DNA from: an uncultured Saprospiraceae bacterium
GTDB lineage: Bacteria > Bacteroidota > Bacteroidia > Chitinophagales > Saprospiraceae
Direction of reading: 5' to 3'
NCBI GenBank assembly: GCA_937930625.1
Contig: CALHBW010000112.1
Location: 1 to 7,645 of the forward strand
Length of the DNA stretch: 7,645 nt
This document shows positions 6,039 to 7,645 of the stretch, piece by piece. Both the position numbers and the translations under genes were made by a program. The notes beneath the pieces were generated by a model. It ran no database searches. It saw only the letters and a list, made by a program, of their open reading frames with translations, and was not told the DNA's origin. How positions within the stretch are numbered: position 1 is the stretch's first letter; each line of letters opens with the position of its first letter.

Positions 6039-7361
6039 ATGGCAGAACAAGTAACAACCAACGCCACGTTAGAAAAGATAAAAGAAAAAGTAGCCGTCCT
6101 CAAAAAACAGGGCGGATTCGGCATACTCAAAGGCGTCATTGATGGCAAAAAAGGTATCCGCGAAATAGACCCGAAAGATGAAGCCCGCCGCGCAGCCTTC
6201 CTCTCTGATGAAGATAAAGCTGACAAGCGTAAAAAGCTCAAAGCAGAACTCGCTATTCTCAAAGAACTCGTCACGGCAGACGACCCGATTGCTACTTGTG
6301 AAGAACAGAACAAGAAGGTCGCTACTGTACTCAACGAAAATTTGGCGACTATCTTCAACGAGGTTAAAGATTTGGAAAAATCGTACCGCACGATGGACCT
6401 CTTCTTCCGCAATGCAGGTGAAGAAAGCATTCGCAATGTACATATCATCAACATGCCTACCGAAGAATTTGCGAGCGAATCGAACACCGAATTGCGCTCC
6501 GCTCTTCAGCAGCATTTCAAAGAAAACTACGACCGCTTTTCGCTCGAAGACAATTATTCTTTGTTTGTCATTCCCGGCTATCTGGGCGACAATCTCGACT
6601 ATTGGAGTCAGCAAGCTGCCAAATTTCGCATGACCCTCGTTACGGATTTTAAGGACGAGCGCGAATTTGAATCTATCCAAGACAGCGTCGAAGAACGCAA
6701 ACTATCGGGCAGCGACAAGCACAAAGCCAATACCGTCGTTACTTGCAACCACATCGTCATTCGCAAGAAAAACGAAGGTATCGAAAGTGAGGATTTGGTC
6801 ATCCCTGCCTCTGCCCTACTCGCCGGAAAAATGTGGGCAGGTAACGGCATCCAACCACCGGCAGGTAAGAAATACGGTAAGCTCGACGGCGCACTTGGTG
6901 TCCGTATGCCACTCTTGCGCTCACAAGCCGATGCCATTGATAAAATGGGTTTGATTCCTATTATTTTTGAAAAAGAATGGGGCGCACCTACCGCCATGTC
7001 TGACACGACATTAGCATCTGAAAGCGGCGACCCTGACCTCCGCGCACTCGGTGTAGTACGTGCCAAAGATTGGATTGCTAAAGTCCTTTTGGACTACTTC
7101 AACGGCTTGACCTTCCAAGTATTCGACGGTAATCTTCGCAAGGAAATCAAAGGCGAACTCAATAAATTCTTCAAGAAAATCAGCGGCTACGGCGGCTTGA
7201 TTGAAGACTACTCTATTGAGCGTATCGAAGCAGATCCGGACGACCCGCAAACGGTCAAACTTGCGGTCAACGTGAAGCCTTACTTCGCTACCAAGCACTA
7301 CGTCATCGACTTCTCCGGCACACAGAACAGATTCAAAGCCGAAGATGGTGAAGATGAATAG
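6039..7361 (+). CDS. tssC: T6SS sheath large subunit TssC
   Basis: The 440-aa product is of the Bacteroidota TssC type. The N-terminal ~75 residues are charged and helical (LEKIKEKVAVLKKQ near 11-24), the region that in other systems carries the ClpV recognition helix. EVKDLEKSYRTMDLFFRN (108-125) corresponds to the family's 'LE-x-x-W/Y-R-x-x' core. Later stretches (PASALLAGKMW, GVRMPLLRSQADAI, FEKEWGAP) are typical of the C-terminal sheath domains. TssC forms heterodimers with TssB that assemble the contractile sheath and contract to drive the tube. The protein ends in an acidic tail, EDGEDE. It is preceded by tssB and followed by a strong hairpin. The ATG at 6039 is the natural start; no Shine-Dalgarno motif is visible. 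Confidence 0.9.
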   Translation: MAEQVTTNATLEKIKEKVAVLKKQGGFGILKGVIDGKKGIREIDPKDEARRAAFLSDEDKADKRKKLKAELAILKELVTADDPIATCEEQNKKVATVLNENLATIFNEVKDLEKSYRTMDLFFRNAGEESIRNVHIINMPTEEFASESNTELRSALQQHFKENYDRFSLEDNYSLFVIPGYLGDNLDYWSQQAAKFRMTLVTDFKDEREFESIQDSVEERKLSGSDKHKANTVVTCNHIVIRKKNEGIESEDLVIPASALLAGKMWAGNGIQPPAGKKYGKLDGALGVRMPLLRSQADAIDKMGLIPIIFEKEWGAPTAMSDTTLASESGDPDLRALGVVRAKDWIAKVLLDYFNGLTFQVFDGNLRKEIKGELNKFFKKISGYGGLIEDYSIERIEADPDDPQTVKLAVNVKPYFATKHYVIDFSGTQNRFKAEDGEDE

Positions 7362-7378
7362 TAGAAGACGATAGAGAC

Positions 7379-7408
7379 GTCAGACCGTTTCACTGTCAGA
7401 TGTCAGAT
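7379..7408. repeat. GTCAGAT short repeats after tssC
   Basis: gtcagac at 7379-7385 and two adjacent gtcagat units at 7395-7401 and 7402-7408 lie between the tssC stop and the hairpin. This is a weaker array of 7-base units than those upstream of the genes. Confidence 0.35.
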
Positions 7409-7417
7409 AAATAAATC

Positions 7418-7452
7418 AGAGACAACGGGCATTTTTTATGCTTGTTGTCTCT
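7418..7452 (+). terminator. Terminator-like hairpin after tssC
   Basis: agagacaac (7418-7426) pairs with gttgtctct (7444-7452), gg (7427-7428) with tt as two G-U pairs, and gcat (7429-7432) with atgc (7438-7441), around a loop of five T's. That is a continuous 15-bp RNA stem 56 bases after the tssC stop. No T-tract follows on the + strand, so intrinsic termination may be partial. It may instead stabilise the 3' end of tssBC mRNA. Confidence 0.6.
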
Positions 7453-7593
7453 ATACTCCTGAAATGCAAGGCAAAACGATTGATGAGTGCCTATATTCAT
7501 CAACTCAAATTAGCCTCATAAAACGTACTTTCTTTTTGTATCAGGATTTGAATAAATGTATATTCTTCACGCCGTTATTTTTTCTTTAGACGA

Positions 7594-7637
7594 GCCAAAT
7601 TTGACGCGAATAACGAGTTATTTAAGGAAAATTTGGC
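7594..7637. repeat. Inverted repeat near the window end
   Basis: gccaaattt (7594-7602) is perfectly complementary to aaatttggc (7629-7637). Inside it lies a second dyad, aataac (7609-7614) and gttatt (7617-7622). A further 7-base match joins 7573-7579 and 7609-7615. No gene is visible from 7453 to the end, so this may be the leader or promoter region of the next gene. Confidence 0.4.
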
Positions 7638-7645
7638 GAAGTATA

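Noticed and set aside
6069..6680. 203-codon open frame on the minus strand inside tssC
   Set aside because: It lies fully opposite a confidently recognised TssC; its F/V-rich product is a mirror of the E/K-rich codons and has no family likeness.
1358..7361. Extracellular contractile injection system or phage tail locus instead of T6SS
   Set aside because: TssK and TssN are T6SS components, and both sheath proteins match the Bacteroidota TssB/TssC type.

Overview
The window is a one-strand segment of a type VI secretion system (T6SS) locus of the Bacteroidota kind (subtype T6SSiii). Several things point to Bacteroidota: a TssN-type multi-pass membrane protein next to TssO-like single-pass proteins, the divergent Bacteroidota forms of TssK, TssB and TssC, starts without clear Shine-Dalgarno sequences, AT-rich spacers, and a secreted-type beta-propeller protein. 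The genus cannot be fixed from the sequence; an environmental Bacteroidota is a reasonable guess. No tRNA, rRNA, transposase, integrase or CRISPR array is visible.

Layout, all genes on the + strand: (1) 3-1151, 3' part of a beta-propeller gene that is open to the window edge. Its 5' end looks frame-disrupted and it is probably not part of the T6SS. (2) 1358-1864, a TssO/TssP-like single-pass coiled-coil membrane protein. (3) 1966-2463, a second such protein, best called TssO. (4) 2552-3430, TssN, with five predicted membrane helices and a soluble C-terminal domain. (5) 3551-4792, the baseplate protein TssK with a proline-rich, acidic tail. (6) 4793-5355, a 563-base AT-rich gap without genes. 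(7) 5356-5814 and 6039-7361, the sheath pair TssB and TssC, followed by a strong terminator-like hairpin at 7418-7452. The last ~190 bases hold no recognisable gene.

How the parts fit: genes 2-4 are likely pieces of the envelope-spanning complex that in T6SSiii is thought to replace the missing TssJLM. TssK would link the baseplate to that complex, and TssB/TssC form the contractile sheath that drives the tube. The tube (TssD/Hcp), spike (VgrG), ClpV, TssE/F/G, TssQ and TssR are not in the window and should lie nearby.

The most unusual part is non-coding. The T6SS genes do not overlap, and every spacer (88-563 bases) holds a degenerate, phased oligomer array with units of 6, 7 or 8 bases, or a palindrome or hairpin. 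Upstream of all six T6SS genes this structure ends 14-23 bases before the start codon. In two spacers (tssN-tssK and tssK-tssB) the arrays form two inverted arms built of the same kind of unit. This pattern is not explained by the genes and is the main lead here.
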